From NCBI GenBank assembly GCA_022410635.1, contig JAJVDF010000302.1, positions 1,149,497-1,213,496 of the forward strand: a stretch of 64,000 nt of DNA. Direction: 5' to 3'. The DNA comes from Tretioscincus oriximinensis. Taxonomy: Eukaryota; Chordata; Lepidosauria; Squamata; Gymnophthalmidae. Every line of letters begins with the position of its first letter. Positions within the stretch are counted from its first letter, which is position 1. This document shows positions 46,201 through 56,300 of the stretch, in pieces. The notes beneath the pieces are model-generated. The model was not told where the DNA came from. It saw only the letters and a list, made by a program, of their open reading frames with translations, and ran no database searches. The position numbers and the translations under genes are program-made.

Positions 46201-46764
46201 CAATACATCCGTGAAATTGATGAACGCTTTCATCTAGTCATGCTGGTGGAGCACTTTGATGAGTCTTTGGTGCTCCTAAAGGACTTGCTCTGCTGGGAGC
46301 TAGAAGACATTCTCTATTTCAAGCTAAACGCTCGGAAAGATTCCACCGTCTCCAAAATGACAGATCAGCTCTACCAAAAGGCCACAACTTGGAACCTCAT
46401 AGATTCCAAACTCTATCGGCATTTCAACGCCTCTTTCTGGCGGAAAGTAGATGCCTATGGGCGAGAGAGGATGGCCAAAGATGTAGCCAGACTTCACGAA
46501 GAAAACGAGAGGATGAAAAGCATTTGTATCGATGGAGGAAGGGCTGTGGATGCTAACGCCATTCAAGAGTCTGCCATGCAACCATGGCAGCCACTTGGTG
46601 AAAAGTCAATCTTAGGCTACAATCTTAAAAAGAGAATCAGCAAGAAATACCGTAAACTGTGTCGCAAGATGTTGACACCCGAGATCCAATATCTGACAGA
46701 TCTGGGAGTGAACTTGTGGATCACCAAACTATGGAGCCGTGTGCGGAAGTTCATCAAGTGGTAA
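37104..46764 (+). CDS. GAL3ST1: Galactosylceramide (galactose-3-O-) sulfotransferase, complete coding region in two exons
   Basis: The enzyme transfers sulfate from PAPS to the 3-OH of galactose on galactosylceramide and related glycolipids in the Golgi, giving sulfatide. Joining 37113-37237 to 45615-46764 gives an uninterrupted 424-codon frame; the human enzyme has 423. It is a type II membrane protein: a short basic cytosolic tail, a membrane anchor at about residues 14-33 (GLVLGTLLTSFMLLLYSYAI) and a lumenal domain. The PAPS 5'-phosphosulfate loop KTHKTASST is at residues 83-91. His85 and His142 match the two histidines (84 and 141) reported as important in the human enzyme. The 3'-phosphate site VLRDPAYLFESS is at 163-174. 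N-glycosylation sequons at N63 and N313 match the two human sites (N66, N312). The near-identity of LTWKLS, DLLCWELED and AMQPWQPLG blocks separates it from GAL3ST2-4. A splice acceptor before the ATG implies further 5' noncoding exon(s). Confidence 0.96.
37862..38867 (-). mobile_element. Retroviral LTR on the minus strand (3' LTR of a decayed ERV)
   Basis: The inner boundary is well marked: on the minus strand AAAAGGGAGTAAA, a polypurine tract, directly precedes TGTTGGG. The LTR therefore has its U3 end at 38867. The other end is placed at TGTTAGG (37862) because it gives TG...CA termini with similar inverted ends; this end is less sure. A minus-strand AATAAA lies near 38282 (TTTATT on plus), and another near 38080. 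One old LTR insertion is certain; its exact 1.0-kb length is inferred. Confidence 0.6.
39484..39587. mobile_element. Fold-back SINE-like element, copy 3 (5'-truncated)
   Basis: GCATCTGAAGAAGTAGACCT ... GCTGCTAGCTCCTTTGCTG. It is flanked by the perfect 13-bp direct repeat ATATAAATTAGAA (39471-39483, 39588-39600). Only the right half of the element is present, consistent with truncated reverse transcription. Confidence 0.85.
40670..41517 (-). mobile_element. Solo LTR of family L (copy 1)
   Basis: Shares with 51880-52637 the segments AGCTTGCC, TGACCACAAGATCAGAAGGC (TGACTACAGAATCAGAAGGC there), CCTCCCAAGG, GGCGCAGCCTGG and AAGGCCTC-like blocks. It ends ...ATCCCCTACA, equivalent to ...ACCCCCAACA. 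A minus-strand AATAAA is at 40830-40835. The low-coordinate end is uncertain by about 20 bp and I see no target duplication. Confidence 0.65.
42970..43293 (-). pseudogene. Possible retroviral gag matrix-like fragment
   Basis: A 107-codon minus-strand frame has the pattern: basic start, 'IRKLLKLIF', 'SWFP', 'LEWEQVGKDL', 'WTNWLIISKAFL'. A W-F-P followed by W-x-x-V-G with a downstream tryptophan is the usual layout of retroviral matrix domains of the beta-like group. The frames downstream (42530-42805, 42079-42462) are rich in K and E and not recognisable. The call is by pattern only. Decayed and not expressed as far as the sequence shows. Confidence 0.35.
43341..45614. other. Rest of the intron; minus-strand open segments of unknown nature
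   Basis: Minus-strand frames at 44664-44864, 44460-44660, 43998-44201 and 43571-43780 have protein-like composition (for example 'GFKMDEKGLFFYDSQF', 'QEQRYHYLFAHLYVTTMYF', 'SWLYNSLCAHIILCVIYDVI'), but stops separate them and I cannot identify them. They may be remnants of a second retroelement. A poly-C run lies at 45529-45541. Confidence 0.3.
45276..45320. repeat. 21-bp hairpin beside the GAL3ST1 acceptor
   Basis: CAGAGTTTGCTCAGAAAACTG, three bases TTG, then the reverse complement with one mismatch. A further GCGTTTTCTGAG copy of the arm precedes it (45264-45275). It looks like a remnant of a palindromic MITE. Confidence 0.7.
45615..46764 (+). CDS. GAL3ST1: GAL3ST1 coding exon 2 (stem and catalytic domain)
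   Basis: The acceptor TTCTTTTCCAG ends at 45614. The first base completes Glu42, and the frame stays open to TAA at 46762-46764. Residues 43-79 form a Ser/Asn-rich lumenal stem with sequon N63 and Cys73. The catalytic domain begins at the PAPS loop at residue 83. An internal ATG at 45727 would give a 345-residue product lacking the anchor and stem; the upstream in-frame codons and the exon 1 match show it is not the start. The C-terminus WSRVRKFIKW keeps the basic-aromatic ending of the family. Confidence 0.96.
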
Positions 46765-47889
46765 AGGTTGCAATTTTGTGTAAAAACAAATATATATCCT
46801 TTCCAAAAGGTGCTTTCTTTCTGGTCCCAAACCCTTCCTTGCAGACTGGTTGGCTGTGATTCATATTGAACTACCAACAATTGGGAAAACTGGCTTGAAA
46901 ACAAAAATGAGGAGTGGTTAGAGGTGAAAAAGGAGAGAGGTGAACAGGCCACATGGAGAAAGAAAGACAAGCAAAGGTCTATTTATCATCCATTCTGACC
47001 TCAACTCTAATATCTGAGCCTGCTCCACTGTGAATAGCACTTAATAATGGCATTGAGACACCTTTGCCAGTTTGTGATGCAGTATTTGGCTATTTAAACC
47101 TCGGTTTCTTTTCTTTTAATATATTCTCTTTTAAGCTTATGTGGTGTGTTAGATGATACACACAGGGGTGTTTACCTAGTCCATGTGACTGTTAGGCAAA
47201 TGTGCTCCTATAGAAGTATTTTAGTGAAAGAAAGATTATTGTTCGTCACTGTGAGTTCAAATCTGCTTCTATTCAGAATTACACAGGTGAAGGTGTAAGG
47301 GGTCTACAAGAATTTGTAATTTGCACTGATTTACGTGATGCTCTGAACAGTCCATTGCATACTGGATGTGATTAATGAATACTTTTATTTCCCATTTATA
47401 GCAGGAAAGATGCCTGATAGCAACTATATCAAAACCATCTATAGATGGAAAAATGTCGATCATATGATCATTTGTTAGCATATGTTTTTAATCACACTTC
47501 TGGTACTTGCAAATAACTGGTACAGAGCATTTTTCGTTTATAAGTAGACTGAGATTGGTTTTTCAGCTGTAATTGTTCATATAGTTTGATCTGCTTTTTC
47601 TACTTCTCTTTTGTTTATAAAAACATATTTTGCCATTTTTGCTTAATAATTAGAATACCGACATGGAGTGTGGTGTGTATTTTAATCTGCATAAGCGTAT
47701 GTTATTTATCTCATTGGGTCTTGCAACTGTTGAAGATGTTTGCAGGTGAAAGAAAATGTCCAGATAATTTAGCAAGAAAATGTCTAGATAATTTCCATCC
47801 ATCTAGTCTTGCCAGTTAAAGCCCCAACAATAAGAAAGTAACTTATCTGTATACCTTAAACTATCAGGTAAGAAGAGCGATCTAATAAA
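46765..47889 (+). other. Probable GAL3ST1 3' UTR
   Basis: Non-coding sequence following the stop, free of recognised transposons up to the first AATAAA at 47884-47889. The UTR length is inferred. Confidence 0.5.
47884..47889 (+). terminator. Candidate GAL3ST1 poly(A) signal
   Basis: First canonical AATAAA after the stop codon (TCTAATAAATTTATG), followed about 15 bases later by a G/T-rich stretch (ATATGGGGGCTGTTG). Confidence 0.4.
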
Positions 47890-50800
47890 TTTATGATATG
47901 GGGGCTGTTGAAATACATCTGGAAGATCTCAGGATAGTATTTGGTGCTCACAAAGTATATTTGTATGTAATTTTCATTTAGCTGTGCCATTCTTTGTAGA
48001 TCTCTGTGATAGGCCTACATGCATTTAATACATTGCTAAGTGCAACAATATTTAATGCATTTCTAGCCGCTATTTCTTCTGTCCCTTCTGCGCTTTCTCT
48101 CCAGAGCTAATGTCCTTGTTGGTCTGATAATCCCAGAAATCTGTTTTCAAAGAAAGTGTCTCAACCAGGATGTACGGGATCGGATGAGGACCGGTATCTC
48201 TAAAAGGACAAGCTCAGTCAGTGCAGAAAAAAGGAGTAAAGATTGTGGAGATGTTCCTTAGTCAAAGGGATGGTAGTGTCAGAAAAGGAACAAGAAAACA
48301 GAAGCAGCTACTGAAACCACATGTAGCAGACTTGGGAGAAGCTTCTCTCTCACTACACTTTTAAACTAAACCTGAAAAACATGACTGAAAACCAGGTCGG
48401 GGAAGTTTTTTCCTGGTTTTCACTCCAGTTCTTCAGGACTGGAAAGTATATATATGACCACATCTTTATGGGGAACCCAGTTCTTATGATCTTTTGTTAT
48501 TTTCATGGTGATTAAAGACCTGGATGCCCAAGTGATTTTAAATTATCTTTAGTTCCTGAGCAACTGGACTAAATTGGAGGTGGGTAAGGTGAGGAGGTTT
48601 TCTGGTTTTCTGATTTATAGGCATATGTATAACCAGGCGCTCCGGTGCTGCTCCAACACAGACTTTTAAACCATCTGGACTGAAATGGGGTTAAAAGTCT
48701 ATGTCAAACCTGCAACTTTGAGTCATGCAAATGATAGCCATATAAAATAATGATTCAGATTCTGGCACAAATTAAAAGTTACTTGGCTCAAATTGTAGAA
48801 GCAGACAAATGGACTTCCCTTCTTTCAATAACTGCTTGGTAACAACAAAAGCCTTTTCAGGTTCATTTAGCACATTTGCTCCCCGACAATCTTCTTGTTC
48901 ACTTTGGGAACCTGCAGGCTTCAAACAGCACCACCATAAGGCCATGGAACAGTGGCAAAACACGGCTACAACGTTAGATGCAACCAGCAAAGAGGATGAC
49001 TGGGGAGATTCTGCTAGTCTTCCAAAGATCCACTGGCCGGTGTGCTTACTTTTTGACACCTTGGATAATTACAATATTCTCACTTTGGAAAGGAGGAAAA
49101 GCCAGGTTTCTCATATCTCTAAGGCTAAGGAGCATTTGTTGTGCCTATGTTTCTTCTCTCCTGCTCCATCATTTGGCCCTGGTCACACATTTACTTTTAA
49201 GCTTTCTTCAGTCTAGGGGACTGGTCACACACATATACACACATTTAAACCCTCTTGAATCCTAAAGGTCTGAACTTAGAACCAGAAAAAAACTTTTTTT
49301 GAACTGGACTGAAAACAAGAAAAAAATTATTAAAAACACATGTGTGACCATGCCCCCGAAGAACGGGCTTAATTTGATTCTTTTCTGAACTACACCAAGA
49401 TTAAACTCATTCTTCAGGACTAAATAAGATTTTCATCTCGATCTTCAGGATTAAAAATAAATGTGTGATGGGGGCCTGTGTAGCAAGAGCACTAGATAAT
49501 TTCACTGATGATCTTGTTGAAACTTCTGATGTGATTCTGGCTCTCAACAGCCAGACAACAGAGATAAACCAAAGGGCAGAGAGACCACAAGTGTATATTT
49601 TGCTCTTTCTGCTGAAGATAAAAATATCCAGAGTCCATACAAGGTGATGATTTCAAAAATTAGATTTCAGAAAGATGATCTCCTTTTCATGAACACAAGT
49701 ACACAGGACCAACATTTCTACCACTAGTTTTAAGGAAACCCATAAAAAGAATGTATTGATACCTCCACCCTTTCTTTGCCTCCATACGTTCACTGTGATT
49801 GATAAGAGTGGTACGGAAGGAAATCTTACGTTAACACTGATGGACAGTACTTGCCGTGTATATATAGTGTATGTCTGTGTACGGCTGCACTTATACACAC
49901 TATTAATACCATTTTGTGCGTGTTTAAAGCTATTCACTTGTACAGATAAAAAATAAATCATTATAATTTTGTAAAATAATTAAATATGTACTGCCTTGTT
50001 TTTGATACAACAGATGTTTAGTTCCTGCCAGGTTTGTATCCTCTCTTTTTTAAAAGAACTATTTGAAGGTAGAAGTTTGGCTTAAGTTAGGTAAAAGTTA
50101 CTGGAGCAGCAAAGAAACACCTGTGCATGGTTATGTGAAGTATAATTCCTACCTGTCAGTTATCCTAGGCTTGCAATGGCAAAGCCCATCGCTATATATA
50201 TCTAATAAAAAAGAATGGATCAATGAGCACAGCCTGGTCTTGTGGTTAGAGTTAGTCTCCAAAAATGTTCCAAGCTCCCCATGCTGGATAGTTAGTTGAC
50301 CACATCATTGATGATGATGATGATGATGATGATTACTTAGCATCCTCCTCCTCCTTCTTTTTCTTTTTCTATTTATTTATTTATTACTGTACTCCTCCTG
50401 GGCCTTTAAGAACATCTTACTCTATGGAAATCAGTAGGACACGTTGCTTGTGACATGAAGGTAAGTACCCTCAGCTGCTGCTAGCCACATGCATACTTGC
50501 AAGCTCTTGTTAAAGGTAGAGGGGTAGCTGGCTGGAAAGGCCTGATCACTCTTAGGGGTGAGAATCACTTTTCCACACCGATGAAAAGTACAAAAGTCTA
50601 TTCTAGTTTTTTTGTGGGAACTGTTACCAAAAAACCAGAGACAGCAATACTGAATCTTTAAAGGGTGGAGCAAAGCAGATGTTTCAGCAGGTGTAGTTTA
50701 TAATACCTCTGTTGACTTCCTCTTTGATAATTCATTAAATACGCAGAACTACATTCTCCTTTTTTCTGCATCCTTAGGTATTTCAGCTGATAAGCTCCAA

Positions 50801-51067
50801 TCTGCCAACAGTATTTTCATATTGACATCCCAGGGCTGCTTCTCCATGACAGATATAAGTTTTGCTATTTATTTTAAATCCAGAAAAAAGTGCGCTTCAC
50901 CTACCTTCAAGTTTGTTACATTGCATTCTCATCACATGACAAGCTCTATAAGTCTTTGCTGCATTTGCCTTACCACAAATCCCAGCATTCTCTGCAAGCT
51001 GAGAGCCAATGAACTTTTTACATGTAGCCTCAAAGTCTGTTTACGTTACTAAATGCCTTACAAAGTA
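47890..51067. other. Intergenic; diverged repeats, no gene recognised
   Basis: Contains diverged copies of the 'TCACACAT...CAGTCCT...AAACCAGGAAAAA' repeat (48360-48450, 49180-49470), a degenerate SINE head at 50225-50260 (CAGCCTGGTCTTGTGGTTAG), a (GAT)n run at 50308-50333 and a pyrimidine stretch at 50343-50375. The 135-codon frame at 48809-49216 shows no recognisable domain. Confidence 0.4.
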
Positions 51068-51461
51068 AGCTGACCAGATGGGGGAGAGAACCTTGTTTGG
51101 GGGTGTCTTCCCCGTCTTCCTGGGAGGGGGGGCAATTTCCCCATTTTTTACTGAGGTAATTTTTTTAATTTTTTAAAAATATATTTTTAATTCACTGTGC
51201 CACCACTAGGGCGCTCTGGCAATTGTGGTGAGCTCTCGAAGGCACACTACCCTCAGTAAAAAAAAATAATAATCAAATTTCTCATGCACTCTGAAAAAAT
51301 CTCACAGTTCAAAAATTCTCATGCACTTTAAAAAAATATCTCATGCTTTGTGGATTTCTTGGGTGGGCTATGCATGTTGGTGGGATTTGCATATTCACAA
51401 ATATCTAAATTAGCATGAATATTAATTACCCCAATTTGGGCCTCAGAAAATCTGGTCAGTC
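51068..51461. mobile_element. TA-type MITE family A
   Basis: AGCTGACCAGATGGGG ... AAAATCTGGTCAGTC, bordered by TA (51066-51067, 51462-51463). It holds the same internal order as 32386-32760: TTTCCCCATTTTTTACTGAG, CACTGTGCCACCACTAGGG, GCACTACCCTCAGTAAAAA-like, then ATTTGCATATTCACAAATAT. Confidence 0.8.
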
Positions 51462-51879
51462 TACTTATAAAGGCTATTTTTGGATTTTAAGAATATCCAC
51501 TGTGGAATTGGACAAACAGCAGTCGCTGGAAAATTTGAGACCACAGGAGCTTTTAGCAAGTTGATTGCTGAACATACGTGACTTCGTGGGGCAAATTCCA
51601 CTTGATGTAAATACCTTCCAGCAAAAATCCTTCATGGGGATGCAATCCAGGTTTGCTCTTTGTGGTACTTTCCAGCCTTGGTCACACATCTACTATTAAA
51701 ACTTCAGTCCTGAATAAATGAGCTCTTAATCTGTTGTTGTTTTCTAGATTAATTAAGATTAAAGTACCTATGTTCTCACAATTATGAGTCCGGACACTTC
51801 TTCCTTCCCTGTGGATTTGTTGCCAAATGGGAAGGAAAGCAGTATGTGTACCACTACAAATCCCAGAAGGCTTTGGGAG

Positions 51880-52637
51880 TGTAACGGGGGTTCGCTTACC
51901 CGTTATTCGGCTCCTTAGCTTGCCTAAGGTAGCTGGATCCAAAGCGTGCAGACACGTGTCAAGTAGATTCACACGGAGACCGTAGCTTGGGTTCAAAGGT
52001 GATCCAGGAGGCTCATAGGGTTATGAGACACTCCAGAATACAGGTGTGCAGAGGTTGTTATTGACTACAGAATCAGAAGGCGTGGATCAATTTCGTGTTG
52101 TCAAAAAGGGGTGGTACAACACATGTGGGTCAGGGTGGACCCAGGTAGTGACACCTGTGTGACGCGTTACTCTCCTCCCAAGGAGGTGCGGCCTGGTCAG
52201 GAAATGCCAAATATGGTATGGTGGTGAGATACAGGATGGACCCTTTTAGCTTTCGTTTCTCCTGGTGTTTCCTCCTAATGTCCAGGAATACTGTGACTCA
52301 CCCAAGGGAATAAAGCTTTAATGGGCTTCCTCTACTGCCACTATCAAGCTAATGGTTTTAGCCCAGGTGCATGGCTAGTTAAACAAAGATTGCCCTTTTG
52401 CCACAATGGGTGTCATTAATCCATTCAGACTGGTAAGGTTTCTTGAGCAAGATATGCCCTCAGGACAGGAAGGGAGATTTGGCTTCTCCTGTTTACATCC
52501 TGGGGCTGGGGTGACCAGAGATTTTTCAAAATTTTCCATTCAGGCCTCACTTTGGTTAGCAAAGGTCAATCCTAGTATATTTTATATCAGAATATTAATG
52601 CCAATTAATATATGTCCCATATGGCTAACCCCCAACA
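51880..52637 (-). mobile_element. Solo LTR of family L (copy 2), 4-bp target duplication
   Basis: Plus-strand ends TGTAACGGGGGTTCGC and GCTAACCCCCAACA give TG...CA termini. The flanks are GGAG on both sides (51876-51879, 52638-52641), a 4-bp duplication. The element is 758 bp. Orientation is minus, by comparison with the plus copy at 58015: the RC of the right end (TGTTGGGGGTTAGCC...ATATTAATTGGCAT) matches the start of that copy (TGTCGGGGTTCGCC...ATATTAATTGGCAT). No coding sequence remains. Confidence 0.85.
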
Positions 52638-52835
52638 GGAGTGGAAACTTCAAAGAAATCCTGTTTGTCTCCCGTCATTGACCATTGTCTCTTCCCCAAC
52701 TTCTGCCCTCCCTCTCCTTAGAAAGTGCTCTGTTTTTTTTAAAAAAATAAAGAACAAGAAAACTCCTCCAAGCCTGCTGCTGGAAGCTTTTAATTGGAAG
52801 CCTAGTCTTTTCAGTAGGGAAACACAGGAAATATA

Positions 52836-52902
52836 GTGCTCAAAACAATTAAGGGAAGACTTTAAAATAACTGTTCAAGTGTTCCCTTAATTGTTTTGAA
52901 CA
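52836..52902. mobile_element. Short palindromic MITE
   Basis: GTGCTCAAAACAATTAAGGG ... TTCCCTTAATTGTTTTGAAC: arms of about 20 bp with one or two mismatches around a 26-bp centre, with TA just before the left arm. No coding potential. Confidence 0.7.
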
Positions 52903-53014
52903 GGGTCTTGGAGAAAGAGATAGGATTGTTGCCGCCCCACCACTATATGTGGCAGATGGACATCTCAATGGCATGACAGAAAAGCAAAAGAAAATGTGTG
53001 CATGCAGCACCCTT

Positions 53015-53140
53015 AGGCTGGAATCAGACACATACCTTTAATCCAGTTTCAGTCCTAAAGAAAACTGGACTAATTTACTGGATAGCAGCCCCCTTGAAAC
53101 ACTTTCAGGCACAGAATAAGGCCAAGTGTGAATCAGGCCT
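53015..53140. mobile_element. MITE just upstream of the ZP3-like gene
   Basis: Inverted ends AGGCTGGAATCAGACAC and GTGTGAATCAGGCCT (12 of 15 positions agree) bound 126 bp with the words CAGTTTCAGTCCTAAAGAAA and ACTGGACTAATTTACTGGAT. It belongs to the 'CAGTCCT' repeat group seen near 49200 and 1900. Confidence 0.6.
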
Positions 53141-53159
53141 ACGTCCGATCCTCTTGAGT

Positions 53160-53189
53160 CATGTGATTGAAAGGAATTCCCTGCACCTG
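53160..53189 (+). promoter_or_regulatory. Two E-boxes upstream of the ZP3-like start codon
   Basis: CATGTG (53160-53165) and CACCTG (53184-53189) lie 124 and 100 bases before the ATG. The oocyte factor FIGLA acts through E-boxes in mammalian and fish ZP gene promoters, so these are candidates. E-boxes are frequent by chance, and no TATA box was seen. Confidence 0.25.
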
Positions 53190-53283
53190 TGTCCAGGAAC
53201 TACTTAGGGAAGGTAATTATTAAAAACAGGTATTTCAGACCTGCAAAAGGACTGGGTCTGGCTTGGTCTAGCTCCGGAGGACC

Positions 53284-53347
53284 ATGATGGATTGTTGGAA
53301 GAGGCTGCTAGTGATCTGGAGTTTGGTCACTGCTGCATCCATTGAGG
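53284..53347 (+). CDS. ZP3-like exon 1 (signal peptide)
   Basis: Start GGACCATGATGG, with a second ATG directly after the first. It encodes [21 protein letters not shown] plus one base (phase 1). Donor GTAATG. Noncoding 5' sequence is not delimited. Confidence 0.85.
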
Positions 53348-56300
53348 GTAATGTGCACTTTTTCCAGTATAACACTAATGTGGGGAGAAGTCGCTATTTT
53401 GGGGTGCTGTTCCAACATATTTTAAATCCAGCCTTGAAGAGCTGTACTAAATAGGGTGTGTGGAACCAATGTTTTCCTGACTTTATCTAATGGGGAACCA
53501 ATTTTTTTCCTGGTTTGTTCTAGTTCTCTTCCGTTCTTCTTCAGGACTGAAGAATGGGGTTTAGCCCAGGGGGGGAAAAAAACATTAAGCTATTTTTTTA
53601 AGACTGAAGATGAATTGAAGAAGGTTTCAAAGTGTAAAGGTAGGGTAGAGTTGCCACATAAAATCCAGGATAGAATTTGTACCTTTAATGGCTATAGGAG
53701 AGCGAAATTTCATCAGATACAGCTTCTAATGCCTGCTGCACCTGGGAGGAAAATCGGTTTTTATACTCATTAAAGGTCCAAGGTTCTGTCGTGGATTTTA
53801 AGTGGAAACCCTAGATCAGTACCTAGATGAGATGTGTTGAAAAGACAGGGAGTAAGAAGCAATTATTTGTTGACAAGTGTTATTCAATAATGCTATGGGA
53901 AGAATGAGAACGTAAGAACATAAGAGGAGTCCTGCTGAATGGGGCCAGTGCCCATCTAGCCCAGCATTGTGTCTCACATTGTGACCCACCAATCGCCCCT
54001 GGGCAGCATCAAGCAGAAGAAGGCAAAAACCTCACTCCCATGAGCTTAAACTAAGACAGAAAGAAGAATCTCATTCTTGGTTGCATTTTTACAATTGGAA
54101 GAACATAGTACTAACTGAACAGTATAATTTAAATCAGGTGTTCTCTCACTGATGTATTCTCTCACTGAGAAAGTGGACTGGAGCTAGATATACCCAGGGC
54201 CATAAAGAAATATTGCAGTTCCGTTTAATGACAAGATAAGCTTTTGCACCTGAAAGTTGTAACAGATTTCTTGAGGTTCTGATACTTGTGTTTCTTCCAG
54301 CTCTTATGACCCCAGTGAGCTATGAGTGCAACCAAACCAGTATCCACCTTGTCATCAGAATGGACCCTTGGGAAACTGGTCTCAGGCTGGACCCTCAGTA
54401 CCTCCTCTTGGGCAGCTGCTTGCCTTCATATGCTAATTATGAACAGAGCCTTTTCTCTTTCCAATACTCCTTGAAGGAATGTGGCTTTGCCCGGTTGGTG
54501 AGTTTTTCCGATATCCTTTCTTCCATTGAAAATGAAAAAGGATATGACTATCTGCAAGGTAGGAATGTTGGTCAAAAAAGATGAGGCATGGCCTGCATCC
54601 ATACAGCACTTGTTTATTCCAGAATTCCCTAATTATATGGTTTATTGGCTTCGCGGTTTTAACGCACATCATCCAGACATTTGTTATTCTGACAGCTTCT
54701 GATAAGCAAGGTTTCTTGATCATGTGACCTTCTCTTGTCCGCCATTTTGTTTGCTGACGGTCTAGTAATTCTCCCTGATTCCTTTGGCTCCCACCTGGCT
54801 TGAGTTTCTCATCAAAACTATTCCACACATTAAAGCCATCCTATTCCTTCATGCTGATTTGACTATGAGTTTTACTGGAAAATTGATCATCCAAATTCTC
54901 AGCTTTAAGACCTGCATTCTGCTGGCTTATCTAACGGGCTGGTGAGGCAAATGCAATATAAATGTGACTTTCAGTTGAATTATTGTCTCTGCCTAGACAA
55001 AGACTTGGACAACTTCTTTACTATAATTACTCATTAGAATATAAGATCATAAGAGGATCCCTACTCAGGCTATAGCTTGTCTAGTCCAGTACCCTATTTC
55101 ACACAAAAGCTCCCCAGGAGCCTTTGTCTCTCCAACCCAGAGTAACCCATTCTAGCAGTCACTGGTATACCTGGCCAGGATCAGGTCACAGCTCATCTAG
55201 TTTAACATCCCACCGCACTAGTTACTTCTGGGCATCTCAAGCAGAAAACAACTCTCAGTGAATGGCCTTCAGAGACATCATACACATCTCTCCAACCTGG
55301 AAGCATCACCTAGTAATTACTGATACCCTTGTACCTTCAAGAACTTAGCTTGCCTTTTTCATAAAGGTATCCAGTCTAGCTGCTGTCAACGACTTCATCT
55401 GGTACTAAATGTCATAGACTGATGATCCTCTGGATGACTCTTAGCCAACAAGAGAAAGTGCTCCTTCAAATCAGGTCATTCAGATGGGATTATACTTTGC
55501 CGTATTGGGTTCTATGGTGATAATTAGATGTGTATTGTTTGGGTTCAGTCAAGTGCATGCAGAGGTTTCTGGAGGGCTATAGCATCCATGACCCAGAGCC
55601 TGTAGTTAAGCTTCATAGGAACTGCAGTCAGTGAGGCTAAAATATTGGTTGCCAAGAGACAAAAGGGGGGAGCCCACCAATAAGGCTATTGTCTGCATAG
55701 CATATATGAGAATTCTCATTCACATATCAGAACCTGTGCAGTTATCAGGGTTGCTGTATCAAAGCAGACAGGACCAACACCCAGGACAGGCAAAGAGGCA
55801 CTTCATTAGGGGCCCACTTGCCATCAGGCAAACAGGCATCCTGTCCACCCTGCCCCTGATCGTAGGTCATTTATCACTACTAAAAAAGCCATTAAAGGAA
55901 CATCCCCAAATTTTGGGCTCCTCTGCCAAAGCCATCAGATACTTTGATATTAACATTCACGGCTCTTTCTTACAGACGTCTGGAAAAATGGTTGAGTATT
56001 CCAACAGCCTGGTCTACAGCCCTCCATCCAACTTGGTTCGACTCCACCACAACACTTTTGCAGAAAGGATTAACTGTACTTATTATAAGTGAGTAGTGAT
56101 AAATTCAAGATATTGAAAAAAATATATGCCCAATGATGAGATATTAAGAGAGATTAATCTAGTTAATATGTTGTTAGAGAGAATTCAAATATTTTTTGCT
56201 CACAAAATTTCCCATCCTTCTCAGACACTTCTGCCCTTTAGGGAGGGCCGTATTTAGGCAAAATATAGATACCCGTAGTAATAAGAAGATATTAATATTT

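Noticed and set aside
45727..46764. GAL3ST1 as a single-exon gene starting at the ATG at 45727
   Set aside because: The frame is open upstream to the splice acceptor at 45614 and joins in phase to a membrane-anchor exon at 37104-37237 that matches the family N-terminus.
54301..54558. Longer version of ZP3-like exon 2 using the GTAGGA donor
   Set aside because: It leaves phase 1, which does not fit exon 3 (phase 0), and adds residues absent from the ZP3 family. The GTGAGT donor at 54498 fits both phase and homology.
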